NCBI GenBank assembly: GCA_018898235.1
Contig: JAHIJU010000191.1
Location: 1 to 9,299, forward strand
Length of the DNA stretch: 9,299 nt
Origin: Actinomycetota bacterium
GTDB lineage: Bacteria > Actinomycetota > Actinomycetes > Actinomycetales > Cellulomonadaceae
Reading direction: 5' to 3'
Part shown: positions 1 through 6,886 of the stretch, piece after piece
Position numbering within the stretch: the first letter of the stretch is position 1
Layout of the letters: each line of letters opens with the position of its first letter
Made by a program: the position numbers and the translations under genes
The notes under the pieces: generated by a model
The model's input: only the letters and a program-made list of their open reading frames with translations
What the model was told of the DNA's origin: nothing
The model's database searches: none

Positions 1-966
1 AGCCGGGGTGGTGGCCATGTGCTGGTCGACGGCGTGGAAACCGGCGAGCAGATCCTCGAACGCCTCACGGCCCAGGGCGATCACCAGGCTGGTGCCGATC
101 GCCGAGTCCACCGAGTAGCGCCCGCCGACCCAGTCCCAGAAGCCGAACGCGTTCGCCGGGTCGATGCCGAAGGCCGCGACCTTGTCGAGCGCCGTCGAGA
201 CCGCGACGAAGTGCGCGGCCACGGCGGCGGCGCGGGCGGTCTCGGTGTCCTCGATCCGGCCCTCGGCCACGAGCGTGTCGAGCAGCCAGGTGCGGGCCAG
301 GCGGGCGTTGGTGAGGGTCTCGAGGGTGCCGAAGGTCTTGGACGCGACGATGAACAGCGTGGTCGTCGGGTCGAGGTCGGCGACCGTCTCGGCCAGGTCC
401 GTCGGGTCGATGTTGGAGACGAACCGGCAGGTCAGGCCGTCCTTGACGTACGGCTCGAGGGCCTCGTAGACCATCACGGGGCCGAGGTCGGACCCGCCGA
501 TGCCGATGTTGACGACCGTGCGGATCGCCTCGCCGTTCACCCCGGTCCAGGCGCCGGTGCGCACCTTCTCGGCGAACGCGTAGACCTTCTCCAGCACCTC
601 GTGGACATCGGCGTCGACCTGCTGCCCGTCCACCACGAGCGGCGGCTGCGCGCCGGCCGGGCGGCGCAGTGCGGTGTGCAGCACGGCGCGGTCCTCGGTG
701 ACGTTGATGTGTTCACCCGCGAGCATCGCGGCGTAGCGGTCGGCCACCCCGGTCTGGGCGGCCAGGTCGAGCAGCAGCTCGACGGTCCGGTCTGTCACCA
801 GGTTCTTGGACAGGTCGACGTGCAGGTCGGCCAGCTGGAAGGTCAGCCGTTGTGCCCGCTCGGGGTCGGCGGCGAACCAGCCCCGCAGGTCGGGGGTGAG
901 GGCGGCCTGGTGCTCGGTGAGCTGCTGCCAGGCGGGCGTGGTCGTGGGATCGATCGGCGTCGTCAC
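1..966 (-). CDS. pgi: Glucose-6-phosphate isomerase, partial (C-terminal part outside window)
   Basis: This enzyme interconverts glucose-6-phosphate and fructose-6-phosphate in the cytosol. The visible 322 codons read from a GTG at 966 to the window edge without a stop; the family is usually about 550 residues, so roughly the last 40% is missing. Visible hallmarks are NIGIGGSDLGP at residues 153-163, the phosphate-binding loop SKTFGT at 209-214, and the family signature around WVGGRYSVDSAIG at 279-291. The catalytic glutamate region (EPGTNGQH-like) lies beyond the edge. In the loop, S209, K210, T211 and T214 are kept, but residue 213 is Gly where Thr or Ser is usual. The start was chosen because it lies just before the first family-like residues; a weak GGAAAG lies about 12 bases upstream. 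The gene is divergent from the PfkB kinase. Its product links fructose-6-phosphate made by NagB to glucose-6-phosphate. Confidence 0.96.
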   Translation of the reverse strand, partial: MTTPIDPTTTPAWQQLTEHQAALTPDLRGWFAADPERAQRLTFQLADLHVDLSKNLVTDRTVELLLDLAAQTGVADRYAAMLAGEHINVTEDRAVLHTALRRPAGAQPPLVVDGQQVDADVHEVLEKVYAFAEKVRTGAWTGVNGEAIRTVVNIGIGGSDLGPVMVYEALEPYVKDGLTCRFVSNIDPTDLAETVADLDPTTTLFIVASKTFGTLETLTNARLARTWLLDTLVAEGRIEDTETARAAAVAAHFVAVSTALDKVAAFGIDPANAFGFWDWVGGRYSVDSAIGTSLVIALGREAFEDLLAGFHAVDQHMATTPA

Positions 967-972
967 GGGTTC

Positions 973-978
973 ACCGTA
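973..978 (-). promoter_or_regulatory. Possible -10 element of pgi
   Basis: On the minus strand TACGGT fits the actinobacterial TAnnnT -10 pattern and ends six bases before the GTG start of pgi. Used as a promoter, it would give an almost leaderless mRNA. No convincing -35 hexamer stands 16-18 bases upstream, so this is tentative. Confidence 0.25.
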
Positions 979-1056
979 CTTTCCGTGCGCACCCCAGCAC
1001 GAGGACGTCGGGCCGGGGCGGTGCGCGGGCCCCCGCACACCGGCGACGATGGGGGC

Positions 1057-1986
1057 ATGGGCCGGGTGACGTGCATGGGACTGACCACGCTCGACGTCGT
1101 CCAGGTGGTCGATCGGCTGCCCGGACCCGACGAGAAGCTGGTCGCCTCCGACGGCTGGGTGGCGTTCGGCGGACCGGCGGCCAACGCGGCCGCGACGAGC
1201 GCCGGGCTGGGCGCGGCGACCCGTCTGGTGACGGCTCTGGGGACCGGGCCCGTGGCCGATCTGGCCCGGGCCGGGCTGGCGGCTGCCGGGGTCGAGGTCG
1301 TGGACCTGGCGCCGGACGTCGCGGACCTGCTCCCGGTCTCGTCGGTGCTGGTCAGCGGCCGAGCGCGGGCTGTGGTGTCACGCAACGCGGTGGGCGCACC
1401 AGATCTGGCGGAGGCCGCGGCGCGCGTCGACCCGGGGGAGGCGGGAGACGTGCTGCTGGTCGACGGTCACCATCTGGGCGCGGCGCTCGTGGTCGCCCGC
1501 CGGGCGCGGTCCGCGGGGGTCCACGTGCTGCTCGACGGCGGCAGCTGGAAGCCGGGGCTCGAGCGACTGCTCGCCTACGTCGACACCGCGGTGCTGTCGG
1601 GGGACTTCGTGCTGCCCGGTGGCGCCCGGCCCGGGGCGGTGCTGCCCGGCGACCAGCGGGCTGTGACCGAGGCTCGACCCGCGCCGGCCGAGGGGGTCGA
1701 AGCGCTGCTGCTCGCCGTGGCCGCCCTGGGGCCGACGGTCGTGGCGCGGTCGTCGGGGCCGGCCGCGGTGCGGGTGCTGCTCGGGCCGGGGCTCGTCGAG
1801 GAGCTGTCGCCCGAGCAGGTTCCGGCCGAGCACGTGGTGGACACCCTGGGCGCGGGCGATGTGCTGCACGGTGCGATGGCTGCGGCTCTCGCCGCCGGTG
1901 CCGGACCGCTCGAGGCACTGGCCTCCGGGATCCGGTGCGCCACCGAGTCGGTCCGCCACCGTGGCGCCCTCGCCTGGCTCGGCTGA
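1057..1986 (+). CDS. PfkB/ribokinase-family carbohydrate kinase
   Basis: This is a 309-residue cytosolic kinase that would phosphorylate a sugar or nucleoside with ATP. The N-terminal part shows the first PfkB signature, FGGPAANAAATSAGLG at residues 37-52. The C-terminal part shows DTLGAGD at 262-268, where G265-A-G form the anion hole and D268 is the expected catalytic base. The stretch LDGGSWKPGL at 159-168 is typical of the ribokinase fold. ATG 1057 was chosen because MGRVTCMGLTTLDVV matches a usual family N-terminus. GTG 1066 is an alternative, with GGGGG at 1051-1055 better spaced for it. The same frame is open far upstream, but that extension is only the antisense of pgi. The gene is divergent from pgi and separated by 229 bases from the amino-sugar locus. 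The sequence does not fix the substrate. Confidence 0.9.
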   Translation: MGRVTCMGLTTLDVVQVVDRLPGPDEKLVASDGWVAFGGPAANAAATSAGLGAATRLVTALGTGPVADLARAGLAAAGVEVVDLAPDVADLLPVSSVLVSGRARAVVSRNAVGAPDLAEAAARVDPGEAGDVLLVDGHHLGAALVVARRARSAGVHVLLDGGSWKPGLERLLAYVDTAVLSGDFVLPGGARPGAVLPGDQRAVTEARPAPAEGVEALLLAVAALGPTVVARSSGPAAVRVLLGPGLVEELSPEQVPAEHVVDTLGAGDVLHGAMAAALAAGAGPLEALASGIRCATESVRHRGALAWLG

Positions 1987-2041
1987 AACTGGGCAGCTGG
2001 GGCCCGGTCCTCGGCGTGTCGGACCTCCCAACCGCCCACTT

Positions 2042-2077
2042 GCCGGTGCGGCCGGTGCGGCCGGTGCAGCCGGTGCC
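2042..2077. repeat. Four 9-bp tandem units GCCGGTGCN
   Basis: Units start at 2042, 2051, 2060 and 2069. The first two are identical (GCCGGTGCG); the last two differ only at the ninth base (A and C). The array is non-coding. It could have arisen by slippage or could vary in copy number among strains. Confidence 0.9.
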
Positions 2078-2148
2078 CGCCCGGGTCCGGGGCTTGCGGG
2101 GCCGGACAGCGGGGGCGGCGGGCTGTGAATCGCGCGGATGTCCGACTC

Positions 2149-2168
2149 GTCACGGTCTGGTCACGATC
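2149..2168. promoter_or_regulatory. Direct repeat GTCACGRTC with 11-bp period upstream of the ROK promoter
   Basis: GTCACGGTC (2149-2157) and GTCACGATC (2160-2168) match at eight of nine bases and start 11 bases apart, about one helical turn. They end 11 bases before the proposed -35. This layout would suit two activator or repressor subunits on one DNA face. No regulator is identified. Confidence 0.35.
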
Positions 2169-2179
2169 GCGGCACCCTC

Positions 2180-2208
2180 TTGACCTCGATTAGTTAGGAA
2201 GGTCTACT
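2180..2208 (+). promoter_or_regulatory. Promoter of the ROK regulator (and possibly the whole locus)
   Basis: TTGACC at 2180-2185 (five of six to TTGACA) and TCTACT at 2203-2208 (four of six to TATAAT) are separated by exactly 17 bases. Transcription would begin near 2215-2216, at the GTG start codon, giving a leaderless mRNA. An AGGAAGG at 2196-2202 could be read as a ribosome binding site, but it is 13 bases from the GTG and would not be transcribed from this promoter. Confidence 0.65.
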
Positions 2209-2210
2209 AA
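2190..2210. promoter_or_regulatory. Probable ROK-regulator operator (imperfect palindrome)
   Basis: TTAGT (2190-2194) and ACTAA (2206-2210) are perfect inverted arms around position 2200. A second pair, TAG (2195-2197) and CTA (2204-2206), is centred half a base away. AT-rich palindromes of the TTAG...CTAA type are known in front of ROK regulators in actinobacteria. The site fills the spacer and the -10 element, so a bound repressor would block RNA polymerase. Autoregulation by the adjacent ROK protein is inferred. Confidence 0.6.
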
Positions 2211-2215
2211 CAAAT

Positions 2216-3394
2216 GTGACGACGGCAGCGCAGACGTCGCCCCCCGGGGCGGCACGCAGGGTCGAACGGGCTCTGCGCCCCACGGCCAAGGTGCTGCCCG
2301 GCCACGCGCGGGCCCACAACCGGGCGCTCGTCCTCGGCCACCTCTTCCGCACGGGGCCGTCCTCGCGGGCCGACATCGCCCGCAGCACGGGCCTGACCAG
2401 GGTCACCGTCTCCGACCTGGTCGGTGAGCTGGTCGATGAGGGCCTGGTCGCTGATCTGGGCGTGCGCACCGAGAACCGGGTCGGCAAGCCGGCCACCCTG
2501 GTCGGGATGCGCACGGACGAGCTGGCCATCGTCGCCCTCGACCTCACCGACGACGCCGAGGCGCTCGGGGCGCTGCTGACCCCGCACGGCGAGGTGCTGC
2601 TGCGCCGGTCGGTGCCCTGGTCCGGCCGGGCCGGTGCCGCGGCCGTCGACCTCGTCCGCGAGCTGGCCCGTGAGGTGCTCGCGGCTGCCGACCGCCGGGT
2701 GATCGGTGCCGGGATCGCTTCCCCGGGCGTCATCGACCCGGACGGCACCGTGGTGCAGGCACCCAACCGCGGTTGGCAGGACGTCCCGCTGGCGGCTCTG
2801 CTCACCGAGGCGTTGGGCGTCCCGGTGCACGTGGCCAACGACGCCGACACCCGGGCGCTCGCCGAGTTCACCTACGGCGGCGCGGCCGGCAGCGGCACCC
2901 TCGTGCTCACCATCGGAGCCGGTGTCGGCGCAGGCGTCGTCGTGGACGGCGGACTGCTGCGCGGCACCCACTTCGCCGCCGGTGAGATCGGGCACGTCAC
3001 CGTCGTGGACGCCACGACCGGGGAGCAGCCCTACCCGTGCGCCTGCGGGCGGTACGGGTGCCTGGAGACCGTGCTGTCGGTGCCCGCGCTGCGCCGGCGC
3101 ACCGCCGGTCTCGACCACGACTCCGCGGCGGCCGCCCTGGCCTCCGCGGGCCGGTTGCTGGGGCTCGCCCTGGCGCCGGTGGTCAGCGTCCTCGACCTCG
3201 CGGAGGTCCTGCTCTCCGGTCCGCCGGAGCTGCTGGACGGACCGCTGTTGGCGGCGGCGCTGGACACGCTCCGGGAACGCACGATGCCGGTGATCGGCTC
3301 CGGTCTCGTCGTGCGCACCGGATCACTGGGCGAGGACGTGGCGCTCGCGGGCGCGGCGGTCCTGGTCCTGTCGGGCCAGCTCGGGGTCTCGTGA
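2216..3394 (+). CDS. ROK-family transcriptional regulator (NagC/XylR type)
   Basis: This 392-residue protein joins an N-terminal winged helix-turn-helix (about residues 35-90, with SRADIARSTGLTRVTVSDLV as helix-turn-helix) to a C-terminal ROK sugar-binding domain. The ROK part shows ASPGVIDPDG (168-177), NDAD (208-211), the zinc ligand in GEIGH (256-260) and the zinc cysteines of CACGRYGC (275-282). The ATP-binding DxGxT motif of kinases is absent near the start of the domain (VALDLTDD), as expected for a repressor. GTG 2216 was chosen because it follows the promoter at the distance of a leaderless start and no closer ribosome site exists. The gene opens the amino-sugar locus, 86 bases before the binding-protein gene. 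It likely represses its own promoter and the locus until an amino sugar or its phosphate binds. The ligand is inferred from the neighbours. Confidence 0.93.
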   Translation: MTTAAQTSPPGAARRVERALRPTAKVLPGHARAHNRALVLGHLFRTGPSSRADIARSTGLTRVTVSDLVGELVDEGLVADLGVRTENRVGKPATLVGMRTDELAIVALDLTDDAEALGALLTPHGEVLLRRSVPWSGRAGAAAVDLVRELAREVLAAADRRVIGAGIASPGVIDPDGTVVQAPNRGWQDVPLAALLTEALGVPVHVANDADTRALAEFTYGGAAGSGTLVLTIGAGVGAGVVVDGGLLRGTHFAAGEIGHVTVVDATTGEQPYPCACGRYGCLETVLSVPALRRRTAGLDHDSAAAALASAGRLLGLALAPVVSVLDLAEVLLSGPPELLDGPLLAAALDTLRERTMPVIGSGLVVRTGSLGEDVALAGAAVLVLSGQLGVS

Positions 3395-3465
3395 GGACCC
3401 CGGGCCGGCCCCTTGCAGGTCGAAAGCTCCACCCGGCGACGCCGTCCGGCACTCGCCTCGAACAC

Positions 3466-3472
3466 GGGAGGA
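3466..3472 (+). promoter_or_regulatory. Ribosome binding site of the sugar-binding protein gene
   Basis: GGGAGGA lies eight bases before GTG 3481 and supports that start over ATG 3487. No clear promoter is seen in the 86-base gap before it, so the gene may depend on the upstream ROK promoter. Confidence 0.75.
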
Positions 3473-3480
3473 ACCCCAAC

Positions 3481-4833
3481 GTGAAGATGCTACGTTTCGC
3501 GGCCCTCGGTGCGGCCGCGGCACTCGCGCTCACCGCCTGCAGCTCCGGCGGCGGGACGACGTCGTCGTCCGCCTCAGGGACGCCGGAGGCGGCGACCATC
3601 AAGCTGTGGCTCGCGGGCGGTGACACGCCCGACACGCTGCGTGACTACCTCAAGACCGAGTTCGCCAAGCAGAACCCGGGCTCGACCTTGGTCATCGAGC
3701 AGCAGGACTGGGGCGACCTGGTGACCAAGCTCACCACGGCGCTGCCCGACAAGGCCAACACGCCCGACGTGGTCGAGCTGGGCAACACCCAGTCCTCGAC
3801 GTTCACCAACGTGGGGGCGTTCCTGGACATCAGCGACATGTACGACGAGCTCGGCGGCGCCAAGCTGCTGCCCAGCTTCGTCGCGGCCGGTGAGGTCGAC
3901 GGGAAGAACTACACGCTGCCGTACTACTTCGGCTCGCGGTACGTCTTCTACCGGTCCGATCTGTGGGCCGCCGCGGGCGTGACCGCACCACCGGCCACGC
4001 TCGCCGACTTCAACACCGATGTGGCCAAGATCGCCACAGCCGACCCCAAGGGCATCGCGAACCTGTCCGGCTTCTGGCTGGGCGGTCAGGACTGGCGCAA
4101 CGCGATCTCCTGGATCTTCGCCAACGGCGGGGAGCTCGCGGTGAAGAACGGTGACACCTGGACGTCGACCATGTCCGACCCGAAGACGCAGGAAGGGCTC
4201 AAGCAGCTCCAGACGCTGTGGACCACCGCCTCGAAGGCGCCGCGCGACGCGACCGACGCGAACACCTACAACCACCTCAACGACGCCGACTCGGTGGCTG
4301 CCACGGACGGCACCACGACGACCTACTCCCTCGACGCGGCAACCATCATGGCGCCGGGCTGGGCGCACTGGTCGATCGGTGACCTGGGGCAGAAGGACGG
4401 CAAGGACGTCCGCACCTGGAACGACTCGACCTTCGGCGTCTTCCCGCTGCCCGGTGTGAACGGCGGCTACGCCCCGGTGTTCGCCGGGGGCTCCAACATC
4501 GGCATCTCCGCGGCCTCGCAGCACCCCGAGCTGGCCAAGTCGCTCATGAAGATCATCTTCAGCCCGGAGTACCAGCAGATGCTCGGCAAGAACGGCCTGG
4601 GCCCGGCGAACGCGGACTACGTGTCCTCGCTCGGTGACGACCAGTTCGCGAAGGCGCTCATCAACTCCGCGCTGAACTCCAAGCTCACCCCGGCGGCCCC
4701 GGGCTGGGCGGCACTGGAGTCCAGCAAGAAGCTCGAGGAGTTCTTCCAGAAGATCTCGCAGGGTGCCGACATCGCGGCCACGGCCAAGGAGTTCGACGCG
4801 CAAGCCACCCCCATCCTCAACGCCAAGAGCTAA
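3481..4833 (+). CDS. Sugar ABC transporter substrate-binding lipoprotein (CUT1 family)
   Basis: This 450-residue protein would be anchored outside the membrane and deliver a sugar to the permease pair that follows. The N-terminus is a lipoprotein signal: K2 and R5, a hydrophobic stretch, then the lipobox LTAC with C20 as the lipidated cysteine. A Ser/Gly/Thr linker comes next (21-36). The mature part has the family-1 binding-protein pattern: TIKLWLAGGDTPDTLRDYLK, then TPDVVELGNTQSS, then GKNYTLPYYFGSRYVFYRSDLW near the hinge. The PDVVELGNTQ stretch resembles chitobiose/GlcNAc-binding proteins of the DasA and NgcE kind. With nagB and a ROK kinase downstream, an amino-sugar ligand is likely but not proven. 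The start GTG is favoured by the ribosome site; ATG 3487 would lose two residues of the signal. A large hairpin follows 33 bases after the stop. Confidence 0.93.
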   Translation: MKMLRFAALGAAAALALTACSSGGGTTSSSASGTPEAATIKLWLAGGDTPDTLRDYLKTEFAKQNPGSTLVIEQQDWGDLVTKLTTALPDKANTPDVVELGNTQSSTFTNVGAFLDISDMYDELGGAKLLPSFVAAGEVDGKNYTLPYYFGSRYVFYRSDLWAAAGVTAPPATLADFNTDVAKIATADPKGIANLSGFWLGGQDWRNAISWIFANGGELAVKNGDTWTSTMSDPKTQEGLKQLQTLWTTASKAPRDATDANTYNHLNDADSVAATDGTTTTYSLDAATIMAPGWAHWSIGDLGQKDGKDVRTWNDSTFGVFPLPGVNGGYAPVFAGGSNIGISAASQHPELAKSLMKIIFSPEYQQMLGKNGLGPANADYVSSLGDDQFAKALINSALNSKLTPAAPGWAALESSKKLEEFFQKISQGADIAATAKEFDAQATPILNAKS

Positions 4834-4866
4834 CCGCCCCCGCGTCCCCGCTCACCCCCGTTCATC

Positions 4867-4917
4867 CCAGATTCCGAGGCTGTGCGTGCGCGCAGTCTGC
4901 ACAGCCTCGGAATCTGG
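4867..4917. repeat. Perfect 19-bp inverted repeat (hairpin) between binding-protein and permease genes
   Basis: CCAGATTCCGAGGCTGTGC (4867-4885) is exactly complementary in reverse to 4899-4917, with a 13-base loop that contains the self-complementary TGCGCGCA (4887-4894). No T-run follows, so it is not a canonical intrinsic terminator. Its place, 33 bases after the binding-protein stop and 68 before the permease start, suggests a 3'-end stabiliser or partial terminator that keeps binding-protein mRNA above permease mRNA. It could also be a copy of a dispersed palindromic repeat. Confidence 0.92.
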
Positions 4918-4974
4918 TGGGAGTGGACACCCTGGGGAGCCCCGGAGCGGGGGTGGGGACCGTGCCTGTCCGAT

Positions 4975-4981
4975 GGAGGAG
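4975..4981 (+). promoter_or_regulatory. Ribosome binding site deciding the start of permease 1
   Basis: GGAGGAG stands four bases before ATG 4986, with its GGAGG core six bases away. The frame is open back to a GTG at 4917, but that codon begins on the last base of the hairpin and has no ribosome site. A second candidate, AAGGAGG at 4997-5003, is only three bases before ATG 5007. Confidence 0.7.
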
Positions 4982-4985
4982 ACCT

Positions 4986-6011
4986 ATGTCTGAGGGAAGG
5001 AGGGCGATGGGACGTCACCCGCGTTCTGGCGCGTCCGGCCTGCGAGCGTCGGACCTGCGCGTGTCCGGCCTGAGCGCGGCCGGTCCGAGGAGCGAGGGCA
5101 CGTCGGCCCCGATCGCCCGCCGCCGCCGCCCGCCGCGGGTGCCGTACGCCCTGCTCGCGCCGTCGGTCGCGATCCTGGTGGTCGCGCTGGCCTACCCGCT
5201 GTTCTGGCAGGTGGTCACGTCGATGCAGCAGTTCGGGCTCGCCCAGCAGTTCGGCAAGCCGCCGACCTTCGTCGGCCTGCGCAACTACGTCGACCTGTTC
5301 ACCGACCCGTACCTGTGGACGGTGGTCGTCCGATCGATCGTGTTCTGCCTGGTCAACGCCTTCGTCACGGTGCTGGTCGGGGTGGGCGTCGCAGTGCTCA
5401 TGAAGGTGGTGCACGCCGGTGTGCGGATCGCCGTGCAGGTCGCGATGCTGCTGGCCTGGGCGATGCCGGTGGTCGCGGCGATGACCGTGTGGCGGTGGCT
5501 GTTCGACTACCGGTTCGGCGTCGTCAACGCCGGGCTCACGGCTCTCGGCCTGGACTTCACGGGCCACTCCTGGCTGGCGAACCCGCTCTCGTTCTTCTTC
5601 GTCGCCACCGTCATCGTCGTCTGGATGTCGGTGCCGTTCGTGGCCTTCTCGGCCTACGCCGGCCTCACCCAGGTGCCCGACGAGGTGCTCGAGGCCGCCG
5701 CTCTCGACGGTGCGAGCGGGTTCAAGGCCTTCCGCTGGATCACGATGCCGATGATCGCGCCCGTGCTGTCGATCGTGCTGCTGCTGCAGATCATCTGGGA
5801 TCTGCGGGTGTTCGCCCAGATCAGGCTGCTGCAGGACGCGGGCGGAACCCCGAGCGAGACCAACCTGCTCGGCACCTACATCTACTCCCTCGGCGTCGGC
5901 TCCGGTGATTTCGGTGCCGCGTCCGCCGTCTCGATCTTCGTGCTGGCGCTCACGGTCGCCCTGTCGTGGGGGTACGTGCGCCGGTTGCTGCGCGACGAGG
6001 AGCAGTCATGA
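4986..6011 (+). CDS. CUT1 sugar ABC transporter permease, MalF type
   Basis: This 341-residue inner-membrane protein forms one half of the translocation pore. After a basic, hydrophilic N-terminus of about 50 residues, six hydrophobic segments are visible at about 53-73, 115-137, 148-170, 203-224, 258-276 and 312-331. The cytoplasmic EAA loop, which docks on the ATPase, reads EAAALDGASGFKAFRWITMP at 236-255 and keeps the key Gly at 242. ATG 4986 was chosen for its ribosome site; ATG 5007 remains possible. The N-terminal tail holds three short tandem five-residue units (17-31). The stop overlaps the next permease start by four bases (ATGA at 6008-6011), implying coupled translation. Sugar specificity cannot be read from the sequence. 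Confidence 0.93.
   Translation: MSEGRRAMGRHPRSGASGLRASDLRVSGLSAAGPRSEGTSAPIARRRRPPRVPYALLAPSVAILVVALAYPLFWQVVTSMQQFGLAQQFGKPPTFVGLRNYVDLFTDPYLWTVVVRSIVFCLVNAFVTVLVGVGVAVLMKVVHAGVRIAVQVAMLLAWAMPVVAAMTVWRWLFDYRFGVVNAGLTALGLDFTGHSWLANPLSFFFVATVIVVWMSVPFVAFSAYAGLTQVPDEVLEAAALDGASGFKAFRWITMPMIAPVLSIVLLLQIIWDLRVFAQIRLLQDAGGTPSETNLLGTYIYSLGVGSGDFGAASAVSIFVLALTVALSWGYVRRLLRDEEQS
5034..5078 (+). repeat. Three imperfect 15-bp tandem units in the permease 1 N-terminus
   Basis: Units at 5034, 5049 and 5064 encode SGLRA, SDLRV and SGLSA (residues 17-31). They lie in the hydrophilic tail before the first membrane segment. The pattern resembles the pentapeptide-repeat consensus, but three units are too few to form a solenoid. 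A slippage expansion is the simpler reading. Confidence 0.6.
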
Positions 6012-6886
6012 GCGCGTCCGTCGTCACCCGGCCATCGGCCGTGCGTCGCCGTCGTCCCAGGGTCGGGAGGATGGCGGCGTCGGCCCTGGGGCTGCTCGTC
6101 GCCCTCGTCTGGGCGTTCCCGGTCTACTGGATGATCAACTCGTCGTTCATGTCGAGCATCCGGCTGCAGGACGGGCGGGTGCACCTGCTGCCGGTGAACG
6201 CCTCGTGGGACAACTACACGAGCGTCTGGGCGTCCGGCTCGTTCCTGCCGGCGCTGCGGATGTCGCTCGCGGTGACCTTCCTCACCCTGGCCGTGACCCT
6301 GGTCTTCGCATTCCTGGCCGCGCTCGCGATCAGCCGGTTCAGGTTCCGGGGCCGGCGCAGCTTCATCCTCGCGGTCCTGCTCATCCAGATGCTGCCGGCC
6401 GAGGGCCTGTTCATCGCCCAGTACCGTCTGATCGGTTCGTTGCACCTGCTCAACACCGTGCTCGGCGTCTCGATCCTGTACATCGCGGCGGTCGTGCCGT
6501 TCACCGTCTGGATGCTGCGCGGGTTCGTCGCAGGCGTCCCGATCGAGCTGGAGGAGGCTGCCATGGTCGACGGGCTCTCCCGCACGCAGGCGTTCATCCG
6601 CATCACGTTCCCGCTGCTGGCCCCCGGTCTGGTGGCCTCCGGGGTGTACGCGTTCCTGCAGGCGTGGAACGAGTTCACGGTGGCGCTCGTCGTGCTGCAG
6701 TCCGATGCGTCCAAGACGCTGCCGATCTGGTTGCGCTCGTTCGTGCAGGCGTCGGCCAGCCGGGACACCGACTGGGGGCAGGTGATGGCGGCCTCGACCC
6801 TGATCGCGGTTCCCGTCATCGTGTTCTTCCTGTTCGTGCAGGGCCGGATGACCTCGGGGCTGGTGTCCGGTGCGGTCAAGGGCTGA
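6008..6886 (+). CDS. CUT1 sugar ABC transporter permease, MalG type
   Basis: This 292-residue inner-membrane protein is the second half of the pore. Hydrophobic segments are seen at about 22-43, 86-108, 118-133, 149-171, 203-224 and 260-279. The EAA loop EEAAMVDGLSRTQAFIRITF (182-201) with Gly189 would contact the ATPase. The SFMSSIRLQDG stretch after the first segment and the LQAWNEF stretch (217-223) are typical of MalG homologues. ATG 6008 was chosen because GAGGAG at 5997-6002 lies five bases upstream and because it overlaps the previous stop as ATGA. An in-frame start further upstream would place 14 residues inside the preceding gene without a ribosome site. The gene overlaps the following ROK kinase by 17 bases. 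No ATPase gene follows, so the pair probably uses a shared one. Confidence 0.93.
   Translation: MSASVVTRPSAVRRRRPRVGRMAASALGLLVALVWAFPVYWMINSSFMSSIRLQDGRVHLLPVNASWDNYTSVWASGSFLPALRMSLAVTFLTLAVTLVFAFLAALAISRFRFRGRRSFILAVLLIQMLPAEGLFIAQYRLIGSLHLLNTVLGVSILYIAAVVPFTVWMLRGFVAGVPIELEEAAMVDGLSRTQAFIRITFPLLAPGLVASGVYAFLQAWNEFTVALVVLQSDASKTLPIWLRSFVQASASRDTDWGQVMAASTLIAVPVIVFFLFVQGRMTSGLVSGAVKG

Larger units (their letters stand above)
1987..2215. other. Intergenic control region between the PfkB kinase and the ROK regulator
   Basis: No gene is visible here. The left part is GC-rich with a short tandem repeat (2042-2077) and a weak hairpin (GTCCGG 2085-2090 with CCGGAC 2102-2107). No canonical U-tract terminator for the PfkB gene is seen. 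The right part is the most AT-rich stretch of the window and carries the promoter and palindrome described separately. Confidence 0.8.

Noticed and set aside
19..1056. A long plus-strand reading frame continuous with the PfkB kinase
   Set aside because: It is the antisense of pgi, rich in Arg, Gly and Val without any domain. Family motifs begin only after 1057.
2042..2077. The tandem units as a CRISPR-like array
   Set aside because: The units are 9 bp and directly adjacent, with no spacers and no cas genes.
3574..4803. A 409-codon minus-strand open frame opposite the sugar-binding protein gene
   Set aside because: The plus strand encodes a clear lipoprotein with family motifs; the antisense frame is open only because of the GC bias and shows no domain.
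4867..4917. The hairpin as a rho-independent terminator
   Set aside because: No T-run follows the stem, and the permease genes have no evident promoter of their own, so full termination would silence them.
4867..4917. The hairpin as a DasR operator
   Set aside because: Its core does not resemble the TGGTCTAGACCA-type site known for DasR; no such site was seen elsewhere in the window either.
4917..4985. GTG 4917 as the start of permease 1
   Set aside because: It begins on the last base of the hairpin and lacks a ribosome site, whereas ATG 4986 has GGAGGAG at a good distance.
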